Shown piece after piece: positions 29,833-40,399 of a DNA stretch of 64,000 nucleotides; within the stretch, counting starts at the first letter, position 1, and every line of letters begins with the position of its first letter. A program made the position numbers and the translations under genes. Source of the stretch: Pantoea ananatis LMG 2665 (GTDB lineage Bacteria > Pseudomonadota > Gammaproteobacteria > Enterobacterales > Enterobacteriaceae); contig NZ_JMJJ01000006.1 of NCBI RefSeq assembly GCF_000710035.2, positions 1 through 64,000 of the forward strand, written 5' to 3'. The notes under the pieces were generated by a model, which had not been told where the DNA came from, made no database searches, and worked only from the letters and a program-made list of their open reading frames with translations.

Positions 29833-30915
29833 TTAAAACAGCGATCCCTGACGCGCCTTGCTGACCGCCTCTCCCAGTTGCCACACGGTCATCGCGTAAT
29901 GCGTGCTGTTGTTGTTGCGGGTAATGGCATAGAAGTTAGGCAAGCCGTACCAGTACTGGTAGCTGGTGCCGAGATCCAGACGGAGCAGGCTGACCTCGTC
30001 ATGGCCATCCAGCGAACCCTGTGGAGAAAGCCCCGATGCTGCCAGCGTGCTGACGTTGTAACGGGTTTTGAAACCGTTTTCGAGCATGGGTGCCTGACCA
30101 CTGGCTGGCACGGCAACATTTTCACCCGGACGCCAGCCGTTCTGCTGGAAATAGTGTGCGACACTGCCTATCGCATCGACGGGATCCCACAAATTGATAT
30201 GGCCGTCACCGTTAAAATCTACCGCATAAGCTTTGTAGGACGATGGCATGAACTGACCGTAGCCCATCGCGCCCGCAAAGGAGCCTTTAAGATCGAGCGG
30301 ATCGTCCTTCTCATCACGCGCCATGAGCAGGAAGGTCTCCAGCTCACCGCTAAAGTAAGCAGCACGGCGCGGGTAATCAAATGAGAGCGTTGCCAGCGCG
30401 TCCAGAATGCGGGTTTTCCCCATGATGCGGCCCCAGCGCGTTTCCACGCCGATAATGCCAACAATAATCTCAGGCGGAACGCCGTAGACCTGCTGCGCAC
30501 GCTGCAGTGCATCCTGATATTGATTCCAGAACGCGACGCCATTTTGCACGTTATCCGGTGTGATAAATTTATTGCGATAGCGAATCCAGGCACCGTTAGG
30601 CCCACTCGGCGGTGTATAGGACGGTGCCTGACGATCCATTAAACGCAGGACGTAGTCCAGCCGCTTAGCCTGGCCAATAATGGCGTGCAGTTGCTCACGG
30701 TCGAAGCCGTGTTTCGCCACCATTTTGTCGATGAACTGTTCCGCAACAGGATTGCTGGCGAAGTCACCAAACATCGGCTGAACAGCATGAGACGGCTCCA
30801 GCAAAAAGCCACCTTTAGGCGCAACCAGTTCGGCGGGCGGCTGCGAAGAGTGTGGCTTACTGCTACAGGCAGCAAGCAGGGCAAAAAGCGGAAGGTAAGC
30901 AAGCTTAAAACGCAT
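29833..30915 (-). CDS. mltB: Membrane-bound lytic murein transglycosylase B
   Basis: Outer-membrane lipoprotein that cleaves peptidoglycan to 1,6-anhydro-muropeptides. Lipobox LAAC with Cys17; family GH103 catalytic glutamate in GIIGVETRWG (about residue 161). Other family segments are FAGAMGYGQFMPSS and VDFNGDGHINLWD. 360 aa, full length. Confidence 0.96.
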   Translation of the reverse strand: MRFKLAYLPLFALLAACSSKPHSSQPPAELVAPKGGFLLEPSHAVQPMFGDFASNPVAEQFIDKMVAKHGFDREQLHAIIGQAKRLDYVLRLMDRQAPSYTPPSGPNGAWIRYRNKFITPDNVQNGVAFWNQYQDALQRAQQVYGVPPEIIVGIIGVETRWGRIMGKTRILDALATLSFDYPRRAAYFSGELETFLLMARDEKDDPLDLKGSFAGAMGYGQFMPSSYKAYAVDFNGDGHINLWDPVDAIGSVAHYFQQNGWRPGENVAVPASGQAPMLENGFKTRYNVSTLAASGLSPQGSLDGHDEVSLLRLDLGTSYQYWYGLPNFYAITRNNNSTHYAMTVWQLGEAVSKARQGSLF

Positions 30916-31241
30916 CAGATATCCATATAACAGGCCAGACCAGGGATTTTAATGTTAATCGTTCAACGCGGATACATACAAACGAGATCGTAAAAAAAAC
31001 ACTTTTTTTAACAATCAAACCGGCTGTTTTGTGAAATGCCTCTACTGCTTTCTCTCTCATCAAAAAAATCATTCAGTTGGCGACCCGGCTTTGCTAACTT
31101 CATTACCCGCTGCGGTAAGCCGGATGATGCAGGAGCCGTAAAATGGTACTATTTCCGCGCGGCATATGCAGCATGATGGTCGCTGCCTATCACCCTTGTT
31201 TAACCCAGCGAAAACCGTGACGGGAAAAGGAAGAGTCAACC
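30916..31241. other. Intergenic region between divergent mltB and mutS
   Basis: 326 bp without a gene. It must hold both promoters. A/T homopolymer runs occur at about 30991-31010 and an imperfect palindrome TTACCCGCTGCGGTAA at about 31103-31118. I see no recognisable operator or RNA gene. Confidence 0.5.
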
Positions 31242-33818
31242 TTGAGTAAGAATGAGATGAACAAAACAGCGCACATGGACTTGAGTACTCACACGCCAAT
31301 GATGCAGCAATATTTACGCCTCAAGGCTGAGCATCCGGATATCCTGCTGTTTTATCGCATGGGCGATTTCTACGAGCTGTTTTATGACGATGCCAAACGT
31401 GCCTCTCAGCTGTTAGACATTTCCTTAACCAAACGCGGTGCCTCGGCAGGCGAGCCGATCCCCATGGCCGGTGTGCCCCATCACGCCGTCGAAAACTATT
31501 TAGCCCGGCTAGTGCAACTCGGTGAATCAGTCGCGATCTGTGAGCAAATTGGCGACCCTGCGCTGAGTAAAGGCCCGGTGGAACGCAAAGTCGTGCGTAT
31601 AGTTACCCCGGGCACCATCAGCGATGAAGCCCTGTTGCAGGAACGCCAGGATAACCTGCTGGCGGCAATTGTTCAGGGGGCGCGCGGCTATGGTTATGCC
31701 ACGCTGGATATCAGCTCAGGCCGTTTTCGCCTGAGTGAACCAGCCGATCAGGAAACGATGGCGGCAGAACTGCAGCGAACGAATCCTGCCGAGCTACTTT
31801 ATCCGGAAGATTTTGCTGCGATGGCGCTTATCGATCAGCGTCGCGGTTTACGTCGCCGTCCGCTTTGGGAGTTTGAAATCGACACGGCGCGTCAGCAGCT
31901 CAACATGCAGTTTGGCACACGAGACTTAAACGGTTTTGGTGTTGAGCAGGCGCACCTGGGTCTGCGCGCCGCCGGCTGTCTGCTGCAGTATGTGAAAGAT
32001 ACCCAACGAACCAGCCTACCCCATATCCGCTCTCTTAGCATGGAGCGTCAGCAGGACAGCATCATTATGGATGCGGCCACGCGCCGTAACCTTGAAATTA
32101 CGCAAAATCTTGCGGGCGGAACAGAGAACACGCTGGCCGCCGTGCTGGATAAAACCGTCACGCCAATGGGAAGCCGGATGCTAAAGCGCTGGCTGCATAT
32201 GCCGCTGCGTGACAGTAGTATCATCGCGAAACGACAGGCATCAATTGCCGAGCTGCAACCGCTCAGCGATGCGCTGCAACCCGTTCTGCGCCAGGTCGGT
32301 GATTTAGAGCGTATTCTGGCCCGACTGGCGCTGCGTACGGCGCGCCCGCGTGATCTGGCGCGCATGCGCCATGCCTTTCAGCAGTTGCCGGAACTCAACG
32401 ATCTGCTGGCAAACGCCGAATCCGCCCAGTTGAAAACGCTGCGTGCACAGATGGGCGAGTTTAGCGAACTGCGCACTCTGCTTGAGCAGGCCGTTGTCGA
32501 ATCCCCCCCGGTATTAATCAGGGATGGTGGCGTTATTGCGCCCGGTTATAACGCCGAGCTTGATGAGTGGCGAGCGCTGGCCGATGGCGCAACAGATTAT
32601 CTGGATCGACTGGAAGTTCGCGAACGCGAAAAGCTCGGTCTGGACAGCCTGAAAGTGGGCTTTAACGGCGTTCACGGCTACTACATTCAGGTCAGCCGTG
32701 GCCAGAGCCATCAGGTGCCTATCCACTATGTTCGCCGTCAGACGTTGAAGAACGCAGAGCGCTACATCATTCCAGAGCTGAAAGAGTACGAAGATAAAGT
32801 CCTTACCTCTAAGGGCAAAGCGCTGGCGCTGGAGAAAAGCCTGTATGAAGGCCTGTTTGACCAGCTGTTGCCGCATCTTGAAGCGCTGCAGCTCAGTGCG
32901 GCGGCGCTGGCCGAACTGGATGTCCTGAGTAACCTCGCGGAACGAGCCTGGACACTTAACTACTGCCGTCCCACGCTGCACGACAAGCCCGGGATTAAAA
33001 TTACCGCCGGCCGCCATCCGGTAGTGGAGCAGGTCCTGAAAGAACCTTTTATCGCGAACCCGCTCTCTCTGGCCCCACAACGCCGCATGTTGATCATCAC
33101 CGGTCCGAATATGGGCGGTAAAAGTACCTACATGCGCCAGGCGGCGTTAATCGCCCTGATGGCCTGGATTGGCAGCTTCGTTCCTGCCGAAGAGGTGGTC
33201 ATTGGTCCACTGGATCGTATCTTCACCCGTGTGGGCGCGGCAGATGATCTGGCCTCCGGGCGTTCGACCTTTATGGTTGAAATGACCGAGACGGCCAATA
33301 TTCTGCACAACGCGACAGAAAACAGCCTGGTCCTGATGGATGAAATCGGCCGCGGCACCTCGACGTATGACGGTTTATCGCTGGCCTGGGCCTGTGCGGA
33401 AAATCTGGCTAACCGTATTAAAGCGATGACCCTGTTTGCGACGCACTACTTTGAACTGACGACCCTGCCTGAAAAACTGGAAGGCGTGGTTAACGTTCAC
33501 CTGGACGCAGTTGAACACGGCGATACGATTGCGTTCATGCATAGCGTGCAAGACGGGGCTGCCAGTAAAAGCTACGGACTGGCCGTAGCTGCGCTCGCGG
33601 GCGTGCCCAAAGAGGTCATTAAACGGGCGCGCAATAAGCTGAAAGAGCTCGAAACGGTTTCCAGTCAGTCCGCGACGTCAAACATTGACGGCTCGCAGTT
33701 GCCGCTGTTGGTGGAAGAAACCTCCCCTGCCATGGAAGCACTTGAGGCACTGGATCCCGATACGCTGACACCGCGACAGGCGCTGGACTGGATCTATCGA
33801 CTTAAATCGCTGGTCTGA
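31242..33818 (+). CDS. mutS: DNA mismatch repair protein MutS
   Basis: Recognises base mismatches and small loops and recruits MutL. The mismatch-probing motif GDFYELF lies near residue 45. The lever and clamp region is followed by the ATPase Walker [10 protein letters not shown] (about 623-631), [12 protein letters not shown] and THYFEL. The dimer/tetramer tail ends [11 protein letters not shown]. The start is uncertain: TTG at 31242 has an AGGAAGAG site, but ATG at 31257 or 31275 would also fit E. coli length. Full length, not disrupted. Confidence 0.97.
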   Translation: MSKNEMNKTAHMDLSTHTPMMQQYLRLKAEHPDILLFYRMGDFYELFYDDAKRASQLLDISLTKRGASAGEPIPMAGVPHHAVENYLARLVQLGESVAICEQIGDPALSKGPVERKVVRIVTPGTISDEALLQERQDNLLAAIVQGARGYGYATLDISSGRFRLSEPADQETMAAELQRTNPAELLYPEDFAAMALIDQRRGLRRRPLWEFEIDTARQQLNMQFGTRDLNGFGVEQAHLGLRAAGCLLQYVKDTQRTSLPHIRSLSMERQQDSIIMDAATRRNLEITQNLAGGTENTLAAVLDKTVTPMGSRMLKRWLHMPLRDSSIIAKRQASIAELQPLSDALQPVLRQVGDLERILARLALRTARPRDLARMRHAFQQLPELNDLLANAESAQLKTLRAQMGEFSELRTLLEQAVVESPPVLIRDGGVIAPGYNAELDEWRALADGATDYLDRLEVREREKLGLDSLKVGFNGVHGYYIQVSRGQSHQVPIHYVRRQTLKNAERYIIPELKEYEDKVLTSKGKALALEKSLYEGLFDQLLPHLEALQLSAAALAELDVLSNLAERAWTLNYCRPTLHDKPGIKITAGRHPVVEQVLKEPFIANPLSLAPQRRMLIITGPNMGGKSTYMRQAALIALMAWIGSFVPAEEVVIGPLDRIFTRVGAADDLASGRSTFMVEMTETANILHNATENSLVLMDEIGRGTSTYDGLSLAWACAENLANRIKAMTLFATHYFELTTLPEKLEGVVNVHLDAVEHGDTIAFMHSVQDGAASKSYGLAVAALAGVPKEVIKRARNKLKELETVSSQSATSNIDGSQLPLLVEETSPAMEALEALDPDTLTPRQALDWIYRLKSLV

Positions 33819-33822
33819 TCAC

Positions 33823-33844
33823 TGCCGCCCTTGACTGGGCGGCA
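33823..33844 (+). terminator. Hairpin after mutS
   Basis: Perfect TGCCGCCC-TTGACT-GGGCGGCA 5 bp past the mutS stop; no T tail, so possibly a Rho-dependent or mRNA-stabilising hairpin. Confidence 0.55.
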
Positions 33845-34043
33845 ACTGACTGCGCGTCAACCTTCTCTTGCGCCCGCGTTTCCCATTCTGCTGGCGCATT
33901 TTTCTGTTACTGCTTTACGCTATGACCGGCCGTTAAAGCGGTGTCATACTGCTGTCGTGTGCCTGTCGTGCTGCGATCGTGTTCCTGACGACGCTAACCG
34001 GGGATGCTGCTTACCGATTGTTTACTCTTTCGGAGACTGCACT

Positions 34044-34520
34044 ATGCGTAACCTGAATAAAGTCAGAGAATATCGTCTTGCCCGCGCCTGGTCACAGGAG
34101 CAACTGGCCGAAATGGCCGGACTCAGCACCCGAACCGTACAACGCATTGAAAACGGTGATCCACCCAGTCTGGAAACGTTGAGTGCGCTGGCGGCCGTCT
34201 TTGCGTGTAAAATCACCGACCTGACCAGCGAGGCATCAGCGGAGAACGGCGAAGCGTTGGACAGCTACATTTCAGATGCCCGCCTGCAGCTTGCTGCCGA
34301 GAGTCGGTTTTACCGTTCTCTGTTTAGCGCCGTGGTAGTGTGCACACTGCTGTTCGTCCTCAACCACTTTACCTCGCCGAATGAGCGCTGGTCACTTTGG
34401 GTCGCTGCTATTTGGGGAGCCTTACTCGTGGTCAGAGCATTACGCCTGTTTATTTTCAAGGAAGCGATCCGCCGTTGGCAGCAAAGACGGCTGCAAAAGT
34501 TATTGCGCAGGCAGGGGTAA
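34044..34520 (+). CDS. XRE-type DNA-binding protein with C-terminal two-transmembrane segment
   Basis: 158 aa. An N-terminal Cro/C1-type helix-turn-helix (about 4-58; YRLARAWSQEQLAEMAGLST then RTVQRIENGD) is joined to two hydrophobic helices (about 93-110 and 118-140) with the FYRSLFSAVVVCTLLFVLNH pattern of 2TM domains. A membrane-tethered regulator is implied. Start at 34044, 8 bp after CGGAG; the longer frame upstream is not supported. It sits in the mutS-rpoS interval, which varies between enterobacteria. Targets unknown. Confidence 0.75.
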   Translation: MRNLNKVREYRLARAWSQEQLAEMAGLSTRTVQRIENGDPPSLETLSALAAVFACKITDLTSEASAENGEALDSYISDARLQLAAESRFYRSLFSAVVVCTLLFVLNHFTSPNERWSLWVAAIWGALLVVRALRLFIFKEAIRRWQQRRLQKLLRRQG

Positions 34521-34568
34521 CTTAGCGGGTTGCGCCTTCCTGTTATCCTCACACTTCAGGAACAGCTT

Positions 34569-35306
34569 ATGCACTGGTACAGTCAGGACGCGTTTGCAAT
34601 TCGTCTCGAATGGGGCATCGCCGCACTGGATCATCTTGCCGGCAATGTGGATGCCATTGTGATAGTGGATGTGATGTCCTTTTCCACCTGCGTCAGTCTT
34701 GCGGTGGAGAACGGGGCACGCGTGTATCCCTATCCCTGGAAAGATCAGACTGTCGTCCATTATGCGCAGTCCGTCGGTGCTGTCGCGGCGAACAGCGACA
34801 GGCGATTCGGTGGCGAAGGCTACAGCCTGTCGCCCCGAACGTTGCTCAGCGTTCGCCCTGGTGAAAGGTTGGTACTGCCTTCCCCTAATGGCTCCGCAAC
34901 CTGCTTCCGGGCACGAGAGTGGGGCGTGCCCGTGCTGACAGGCTGTCTGAGAAACCTCACTGCCACCGCCGAGGCCTGCCGCCCCTTTAAACGTCTTTTG
35001 ATTGTCCCTTGCGGCGAGCGTTGGCCGGACGGGAGCCTTCGCCCCTGTATTGAGGACTATGTGGTTGCCGGGGGGATCATTGCCGCACTTGAGCGAAACT
35101 CGCTGTCACCGGAAGCACAGACCGCTGTCGCAGCCTGGCACGCTCATCAGTTGCAGGATTTCACGGCGCTGTTTCACTGTTCGTCAGCAACAGAACTGAT
35201 ACAGCGCGGTTTTCCGGAGGATGTAACACTGTGCCTGACAAAAGATGCGGCCCGTCGGCCCTGTTTTTTGTCAGGCGAGTATTTTGCCCTGCGGGCAGAG
35301 GCATAA
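34569..35306 (+). CDS. ComB-family 2-phosphosulfolactate phosphatase-like protein
   Basis: 245 aa. Family signs are VIVDVMSFSTCVSLAVENGA (about 31-50), LPSPNGSA (about 108-115), PCGERWPDG and IEDYVVAGGII. Characterised ComB removes phosphate from 2-phosphosulfolactate in coenzyme M synthesis, a pathway not expected here, so the true substrate is unknown. ATG at 34569 follows AGGA at a 7-bp distance. It is 48 bp after the XRE gene on the same strand and may be co-transcribed. Confidence 0.75.
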   Translation: MHWYSQDAFAIRLEWGIAALDHLAGNVDAIVIVDVMSFSTCVSLAVENGARVYPYPWKDQTVVHYAQSVGAVAANSDRRFGGEGYSLSPRTLLSVRPGERLVLPSPNGSATCFRAREWGVPVLTGCLRNLTATAEACRPFKRLLIVPCGERWPDGSLRPCIEDYVVAGGIIAALERNSLSPEAQTAVAAWHAHQLQDFTALFHCSSATELIQRGFPEDVTLCLTKDAARRPCFLSGEYFALRAEA

Positions 35307-35315
35307 CACGCAGAT

Positions 35316-35347
35316 AAAAAAAAGCGATGGGGTTAACCATCGCTTTC
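35316..35347. terminator. Bidirectional terminator between the ComB-like gene and rpoS
   Basis: AAAGCGATGG-GGTTAA-CCATCGCTTT with A and T runs lies between the two convergent genes. It would end the rpoS mRNA 23 bp past the ancestral stop codon (35370-35372). Confidence 0.9.
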
Positions 35348-35408
35348 TGTTGATGTGCTCTGTGACGGCTTATTCGCGGAACAGTGCTTCAATGCTGAGG
35401 CCCTGACC

Positions 35409-36362
35409 CTACAGGATTTCACGCAGACGGCGCAAACCTTCAACCTGAATCTGACGCACACGCTCGCGGGTTAAACCGATTTCACGGCCAACATCTTCGA
35501 GCGTTGCCGCTTCATAGCCCAACAGGCCGAAACGACGAGCCAACACTTCGCGCTGCTTAGCGTTCAGTTCGAACAACCATTTAACGATACTTTGTTTCAT
35601 ATCGTCATCTTGCGTAGTGTCTTCTGGGCCGTTGTCTTTTTCATCGGCCAGAATATCCAGCAGCGCTTTCTCAGAATCCCCTCCCAGTGGAGTATCAACT
35701 GAGGTAATGCGTTCGTTGAGACGCAACATACGACTAACGTCATCAACAGGTTTATCCAGTTGTTCTGCAATTTCTTCCGCACTCGGCTCATGGTCAAGCT
35801 TGTGAGAAAGTTCACGCGCAGTACGCAGATAAACGTTCAGTTCTTTAACAATATGGATTGGCAAACGAATTGTACGGGTCTGGTTCATGATTGCCCGTTC
35901 AATGGTCTGACGAATCCACCAGGTGGCATACGTTGAGAAGCGGAATCCACGTTCTGGATCAAACTTTTCAACGGCACGGATCAGGCCGAGGTTACCTTCT
36001 TCAATCAGGTCCAGCAGAGCCAGACCGCGATTGCTGTAACGTCGGGCAATCTTTACCACCAGGCGTAAGTTACTTTCGATCATGCGGCGACGAGAAGGAA
36101 TATCACCTCGTAATGCGCGGCGAGCAAAAAGAACTTCTTCCTCTGCCGTCAGCAATGGAGAATAGCCAATCTCCCCAAGATAGAGTTGAGTAGCATCAAG
36201 TACACGTTGCGTCGCACCCTGCGCCAGCAACTCCTCTTCTGCTACATCATTGTCGCCAGATTCATTTTCAACGAGTGCCTTCTCATCAAAAATCTCTGCT
36301 CCATTCTCTTCGAATTCCGCGTTCTCATGTAACTCGTTTACTTTCAGCGTATTCTGGCTCAT
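35409..36362 (-). CDS. rpoS: RNA polymerase sigma factor RpoS, truncated by an in-frame amber codon
   Basis: Stationary-phase and general stress sigma factor. Regions 1.2 to 4.2 are all present, including the -10 recognition helix around [18 protein letters not shown] and the -35 helix-turn-helix ending [19 protein letters not shown]. The frame stops at codon 318 with TAG (35411-35409). Reading on in the same frame gives GQGLSIEALFRE and then TAA (35372-35370), 330 codons in all, the exact E. coli length; E. coli has glutamine (CAG) at the TAG position. The product would lack its last 13 residues. TAGGAGCC precedes the ATG. Expression normally comes from promoters in nlpD. Confidence 0.95.
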   Translation of the reverse strand: MSQNTLKVNELHENAEFEENGAEIFDEKALVENESGDNDVAEEELLAQGATQRVLDATQLYLGEIGYSPLLTAEEEVLFARRALRGDIPSRRRMIESNLRLVVKIARRYSNRGLALLDLIEEGNLGLIRAVEKFDPERGFRFSTYATWWIRQTIERAIMNQTRTIRLPIHIVKELNVYLRTARELSHKLDHEPSAEEIAEQLDKPVDDVSRMLRLNERITSVDTPLGGDSEKALLDILADEKDNGPEDTTQDDDMKQSIVKWLFELNAKQREVLARRFGLLGYEAATLEDVGREIGLTRERVRQIQVEGLRRLREIL

Positions 36363-36413
36363 AAGTGGCTCCTACCCGTGATTCCAGGGCAGATTCCTGA
36401 GGACTCTGCCGGA

Positions 36414-37529
36414 TTATCGCTGCGGCAAATAACGCAACGGGTTTACGGATTTCCCCTTGTAACGAATTTCAAAGTGTAATCTAACTGAACTGGTTCCGGT
36501 GCTACCCATGGTAGCGATCTTTTGCCCAGCCTTAACTTCCTGTTGTTCCCGGACCAGCATTGTATCGTTATGGGCGTAGGCACTCAGGTAATCATCATTG
36601 TGTTTAATGATGATTAAATTACCGTAACCACGAAGCGCATTGCCTGCGTAAACCACCCTTCCTGAAGCAGTGGCTACAATTGGCTGTCCGCGCGAACCTG
36701 CGATATCGATGCCTTTATTGCCACCCTCGGCGGCAGAGAAGTTATCGATGATCTTACCTTCAGTTGGCCAACGCCAGCTTCCCACAGGGGTTGAACTGTT
36801 AGTTGTACTGCTAACCGTAGGCGGTGCGGTAACGGCTGGAGCTGTTGTCGTTGCAACATTTGCTCCCTTCGAAGGCAACAATTTGCTGCCACTCGATTCA
36901 CCCGAATCATCAGAATACGTAATAACAGGCTGCTGTGCAACAGGGGCCTGTTTTATTTGTGGTGCACTCACAACGCCGCTTTGCGTTGCATCTGCAGCGG
37001 TGATGGCGTTGCCACCGGTAATGGGCTGACCCGAGCCGTTGTCAACCTGTAGCGTCTGTCCTACATTCAGGCTGTAAGGGGCCTGAACATTGTTGCGCTG
37101 CGCTAAATCGCGGAAGTCATTGCCCGTAATCCAGGCGATATAGAACAAGGTATCCCCACGTTTTACGGTGTAGGTCTGGCCAGAATAGCTACCTTTAGGA
37201 ATATTCTGATAACTTCTGTTGTACACAATCCGGCCATTTTCAGTTTGCACATTATTATTATTGGCACTAATGATTCCCGAATTTTTCTGCGGTAAAGGTG
37301 TACTACGGCTTAACATTCCGCCCTGCGGTGGCACAGAGGGCACGCCGCCGGTGGCTGGCGCAGTACCAGAGCCAGCCATATTACTGTTGTCATTAACGCT
37401 GTTGCTGTCGCCGATATTGCTTATCGGCGCCTGAGTATTATCGCCTGAACTACAGCCTGCCAGCCAAAAACTCACCAGTGAAAGCGCCGCCAGACGGCGT
37501 AACTGAAAAATTGTGCTTCCCGTGCTCAT
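36414..37529 (-). CDS. nlpD: Lipoprotein NlpD, activator of amidase AmiC
   Basis: Outer-membrane lipoprotein guiding septal peptidoglycan splitting. Lipobox LAGC with Cys26; LysM domain ([17 protein letters not shown], about 120-165); C-terminal LytM/M23-like domain (about 265-371). The M23 metal residues are replaced (NKGID in place of HxGxD, RLHFE in place of HxH), which is the normal degenerate state of NlpD and fits an activator, not an enzyme. Start at 37529 after GGGGG; 371 aa. The main rpoS promoter lies inside this gene in E. coli. Confidence 0.96.
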   Translation of the reverse strand: MSTGSTIFQLRRLAALSLVSFWLAGCSSGDNTQAPISNIGDSNSVNDNSNMAGSGTAPATGGVPSVPPQGGMLSRSTPLPQKNSGIISANNNNVQTENGRIVYNRSYQNIPKGSYSGQTYTVKRGDTLFYIAWITGNDFRDLAQRNNVQAPYSLNVGQTLQVDNGSGQPITGGNAITAADATQSGVVSAPQIKQAPVAQQPVITYSDDSGESSGSKLLPSKGANVATTTAPAVTAPPTVSSTTNSSTPVGSWRWPTEGKIIDNFSAAEGGNKGIDIAGSRGQPIVATASGRVVYAGNALRGYGNLIIIKHNDDYLSAYAHNDTMLVREQQEVKAGQKIATMGSTGTSSVRLHFEIRYKGKSVNPLRYLPQR

Positions 37530-37694
37530 TAATCCCCCGTGGTGGCAACCTTTAAAAAACTGACTTACTCGTCTCACCAGCACAATACACTGTGCGGCAC
37601 GTTAAACGCTGGATTTTCGTTGAATGAACTGGATAGTAGCAATATCAACTACCTGATTCCATGAAACAGTTATGAAGAAATGCTAACAAGGCAG

Positions 37695-38321
37695 TCAGGC
37701 CAGATCGCCCTGAACTAAGGGAACGAAACGGACCGGCTCAATGGTTTCTTCTGTAATCTCATTGCCGCGGCGGCGCAGACGCTTTAACACCTGCTGCTCC
37801 TCACCTACGGGCAGCACCATAATGCCGCCTTCCGCCAGTTGCGCTATCAGCGCAATCGGAATTTCAGGCGGTGCCGCGGTAACGATAATGGCATCAAAAG
37901 GGCCACGAGACGGCCAGCCCTGCCAGCCATCGCCGTGTCGGGTTGAAACATTGTGTAAATCAAGCTGTTTCAGGCGCCGTTTGGCCTGCCACTGCAGGCC
38001 TTTAATGCGCTCGACCGAGTAAACGTGTTCAACCAGGTGGGCGAGGATGGCGGTCTGGTAGCCGGAACCGGTGCCAATCTCCAGCACGCGCGCGTGCTCT
38101 GTCAGCGCCAGCAACGCGGTCATGCGTGCCACCATATAGGGCTGCGAGATGGTTTGACCGGACCCGATGGGCAGCGCCATGTTGTCCCAGGCTTTGTGCT
38201 CGAAGGCTTCATCAATAAAGCGTTCGCGCGGGACATCGGCAATGGCTTTTAACAGGTGCTCATCTTTAATGCCCTGTTGACGCAGCTGTGACAGCAATGT
38301 CTCAATACGCCGACTTACCAT
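37695..38321 (-). CDS. pcm: Protein-L-isoaspartate O-methyltransferase
   Basis: Repairs isoaspartyl damage in proteins by SAM-dependent methylation. SAM motif [16 protein letters not shown] at about 80-95 and the [21 protein letters not shown] region are present. 208 aa as in E. coli. Overlaps the surE end by 7 bp. Confidence 0.97.
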   Translation of the reverse strand: MVSRRIETLLSQLRQQGIKDEHLLKAIADVPRERFIDEAFEHKAWDNMALPIGSGQTISQPYMVARMTALLALTEHARVLEIGTGSGYQTAILAHLVEHVYSVERIKGLQWQAKRRLKQLDLHNVSTRHGDGWQGWPSRGPFDAIIVTAAPPEIPIALIAQLAEGGIMVLPVGEEQQVLKRLRRRGNEITEETIEPVRFVPLVQGDLA

Positions 38322-39076
38322 GCCAGGTGTACCTCAGCGTTGGCCAGCCAGGTGCTGAGAACAGCCTGCGCATTATGCGCAGTCAGATCGACGTGCAATG
38401 CAGTCACTGACACATAGCCCTCATCCACGGCGGCAAAGTCAGTCTCAGGGCCCGCATCCAGTTTTTCACCGGGCGGGCCAATCCAGTACAGCGGATTACC
38501 ACGAGGGTCGGTTTGCGCAATCACCCGATCGGCCGGATGACGGCTGGCGCAGCGCGTGACGCGAATGCCCTTTATTTCAGCCAGAGGCAAATCGGGCACG
38601 TTGATATTTAAGATGCGTCCGGTGCGCAGCGGTTGTTGCGTCAGCGCTTTAAGAATGGCACAGGTCACTGCCGCGGCAGTGTCATAGTGCAGCTGGCCAT
38701 TTAGCGATACCGCCACGGCGGGCAATCCCAGATGACGGCCCTCCATTGCGGCCGCAACCGTACCGGAATAGATCACATCATCCCCCAAATTGGGGCCGGC
38801 ATTAATGCCTGACACCACGATGTCTGGCCGGGGCTGCATAAGCGCATTCACGCCCAAATAAACGCAATCGGTGGGCGTACCCATTTGCACGGCAATATCC
38901 CCATTGTCATGGGTAAAGGTGCGCAACGGGGTTTCCAGCGTCAATGAGTTAGAGGCACCACTGCGATTACGATCCGGTGCCACAACCTGCACCTCGGCAA
39001 ATTGACGCAAAGCCTTTGCCAGCGTCTGAATACCAGGCGCGTGGATGCCATCATCGTTGCTGAGCAATATCCGCAT
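38315..39076 (-). CDS. surE: 5'/3'-nucleotidase SurE
   Basis: Survival protein and metal-dependent nucleotidase/exopolyphosphatase. Metal motif [12 protein letters not shown] at the N-terminus (Asp8, Asp9), plus [10 protein letters not shown]. 253 aa. Upstream of pcm in a conserved order, but here separated from truD by 282 bp where E. coli has the two genes touching. Confidence 0.97.
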   Translation of the reverse strand: MRILLSNDDGIHAPGIQTLAKALRQFAEVQVVAPDRNRSGASNSLTLETPLRTFTHDNGDIAVQMGTPTDCVYLGVNALMQPRPDIVVSGINAGPNLGDDVIYSGTVAAAMEGRHLGLPAVAVSLNGQLHYDTAAAVTCAILKALTQQPLRTGRILNINVPDLPLAEIKGIRVTRCASRHPADRVIAQTDPRGNPLYWIGPPGEKLDAGPETDFAAVDEGYVSVTALHVDLTAHNAQAVLSTWLANAEVHLAW

Positions 39077-39283
39077 TTAATTCTGACCTTTTCTGTTCAA
39101 CCGGGCCGCCGTTATATGGACCTGTTTTGAGGCATGGCAACAAGTTAAGAGTGGACAGCGACTTTTGCATTCTAGCGGTGAGCGAGAGGAAGTGGTAGGC
39201 GAAAATCAAACGAACGGGCAGGAAAAGAGCAAGGTCGCTACGATGTTAAAGCATCTGGAACAGTGAAATACGCACACTGCCAT

Positions 39284-39311
39284 GCCAACGGGCCGCCTAC
39301 GCGGCTCGTTG
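39284..39311. other. Stable hairpin in the truD-surE spacer
   Basis: CCAACGGGCCGC-CTAC-GCGGCTCGTTGG forms a 12-bp stem with one mismatch. It could end truD transcripts or mark the extra spacer. No gene is recognised in 39077-39358. Confidence 0.5.
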
Positions 39312-39358
39312 GCAGCCTGACGACGAGGCCGGTTCTGATACACAGGCGACGTCGTGGC

Positions 39359-40399
39359 TTATTCGTCAGGCATATCAAGTAACTCGGTGCTGTTGAGCAA
39401 CTCCCGGACAACGCTGGTGGCAAAGCTGCCTGCGGGCAGCCAGAATTGCATCTCCAGCGTGGCCTCATCCTGCCAGCGCCAGCGCAGGTCGCGCGGAACC
39501 ACCAGCATCGCCCGGCGCCCGGCATCCACGCGCTCACGCTCAAGCAGACCGCGCAGCTCACCGGCATCGGCCAGGCACTGCTGTTCAAAAGCCAGCGCAT
39601 CCGCCTGAGGGCCGGGCTCGCCCTGCCCCGGCAACGGTGCCGTAATGCGAAGCGCATGCTGATTAACACGCGTCTGCAGCTCGGCCAGCTCTTCCGGCTG
39701 GGCAACGAACCAGCTGCCGCGACCGGTAAGCTGCAGTGCATCCCCGTTCATAACCTGGGTTAATCCGCCCTGCTGCGCTAAACGCATGCTGGTCACCTGA
39801 TTGAACAGCGCACTGCGCGCCGCCGAGAGCATCAGTCCGCGCTTGCTGCGATCGCGTATCTGAATCTCGTTCCGCGCTAACTTTGCCGCCGTCACCAGGT
39901 TATTGCCGTTGCGGCCAAAGCGTTGTTCGCCAAAATAGTTGGGCACGCCGTTATCACGGATGCTAACCAGCCGCGCCTCTGTTTCCTCACGATGGCTGAC
40001 CTGCCGGATCACCAGCCGGAATGCATTTCCCGCCAGGGCACCGATGCGCAGCTTGCGCTTATGGCGCACCACCTCAAGTATGTCAACGCCGTCCAGCGCA
40101 AACCCCGCCAGAACGGGCATGGAATTGCCGGGGACGCGAAAGCAAAGCGTCTGTTCCGTAACCGCGTGGCGATCTTTCATGCCCGCATAGCTCAGGTCGC
40201 GTACGCTGACCTTCATAAACTTCGCCAGGGCTTCGGCAACAAAACGGGTATTGGCGCCGCTTTTGCGAATGCGCACCAGCACGTGCTCACCCTCGCCATC
40301 CGGCTGATAACCCAAATCTTCCACGACCACGAAATCTTCCGGTGTCGCTTTAATCACGCCTGTCGCCTTTGGCGTACCCTGCAGGTAGTGCAGCGTCAT
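39359..40399 (-). CDS. truD: tRNA pseudouridine(13) synthase TruD
   Basis: Makes pseudouridine at position 13 of tRNA-Glu. The catalytic aspartate lies in [11 protein letters not shown] (about Asp76), with NYFGEQRFG and the TruD insertion domain between about 155 and 300. 346 aa. Overlaps ispF by 4 bp. The C-terminus differs somewhat from E. coli (TELLDMPDE). Confidence 0.95.
   Translation of the reverse strand: MTLHYLQGTPKATGVIKATPEDFVVVEDLGYQPDGEGEHVLVRIRKSGANTRFVAEALAKFMKVSVRDLSYAGMKDRHAVTEQTLCFRVPGNSMPVLAGFALDGVDILEVVRHKRKLRIGALAGNAFRLVIRQVSHREETEARLVSIRDNGVPNYFGEQRFGRNGNNLVTAAKLARNEIQIRDRSKRGLMLSAARSALFNQVTSMRLAQQGGLTQVMNGDALQLTGRGSWFVAQPEELAELQTRVNQHALRITAPLPGQGEPGPQADALAFEQQCLADAGELRGLLERERVDAGRRAMLVVPRDLRWRWQDEATLEMQFWLPAGSFATSVVRELLNSTELLDMPDE

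Noticed and set aside
33831..34043. N-terminal extension of the XRE gene
   Set aside because: The 71 extra codons are Cys/Arg-rich and unrelated to the family; a good ribosome site precedes the internal ATG at 34044.
36414..37529. NlpD as a disabled peptidase
   Set aside because: Missing M23 metal ligands are the normal state of NlpD, which activates AmiC rather than cutting peptidoglycan.
39238..39741. Frame overlapping the truD end and running into the spacer
   Set aside because: The TruD frame is continuous to its expected C-terminus, so the other frame is a shadow and not evidence of a frameshift.
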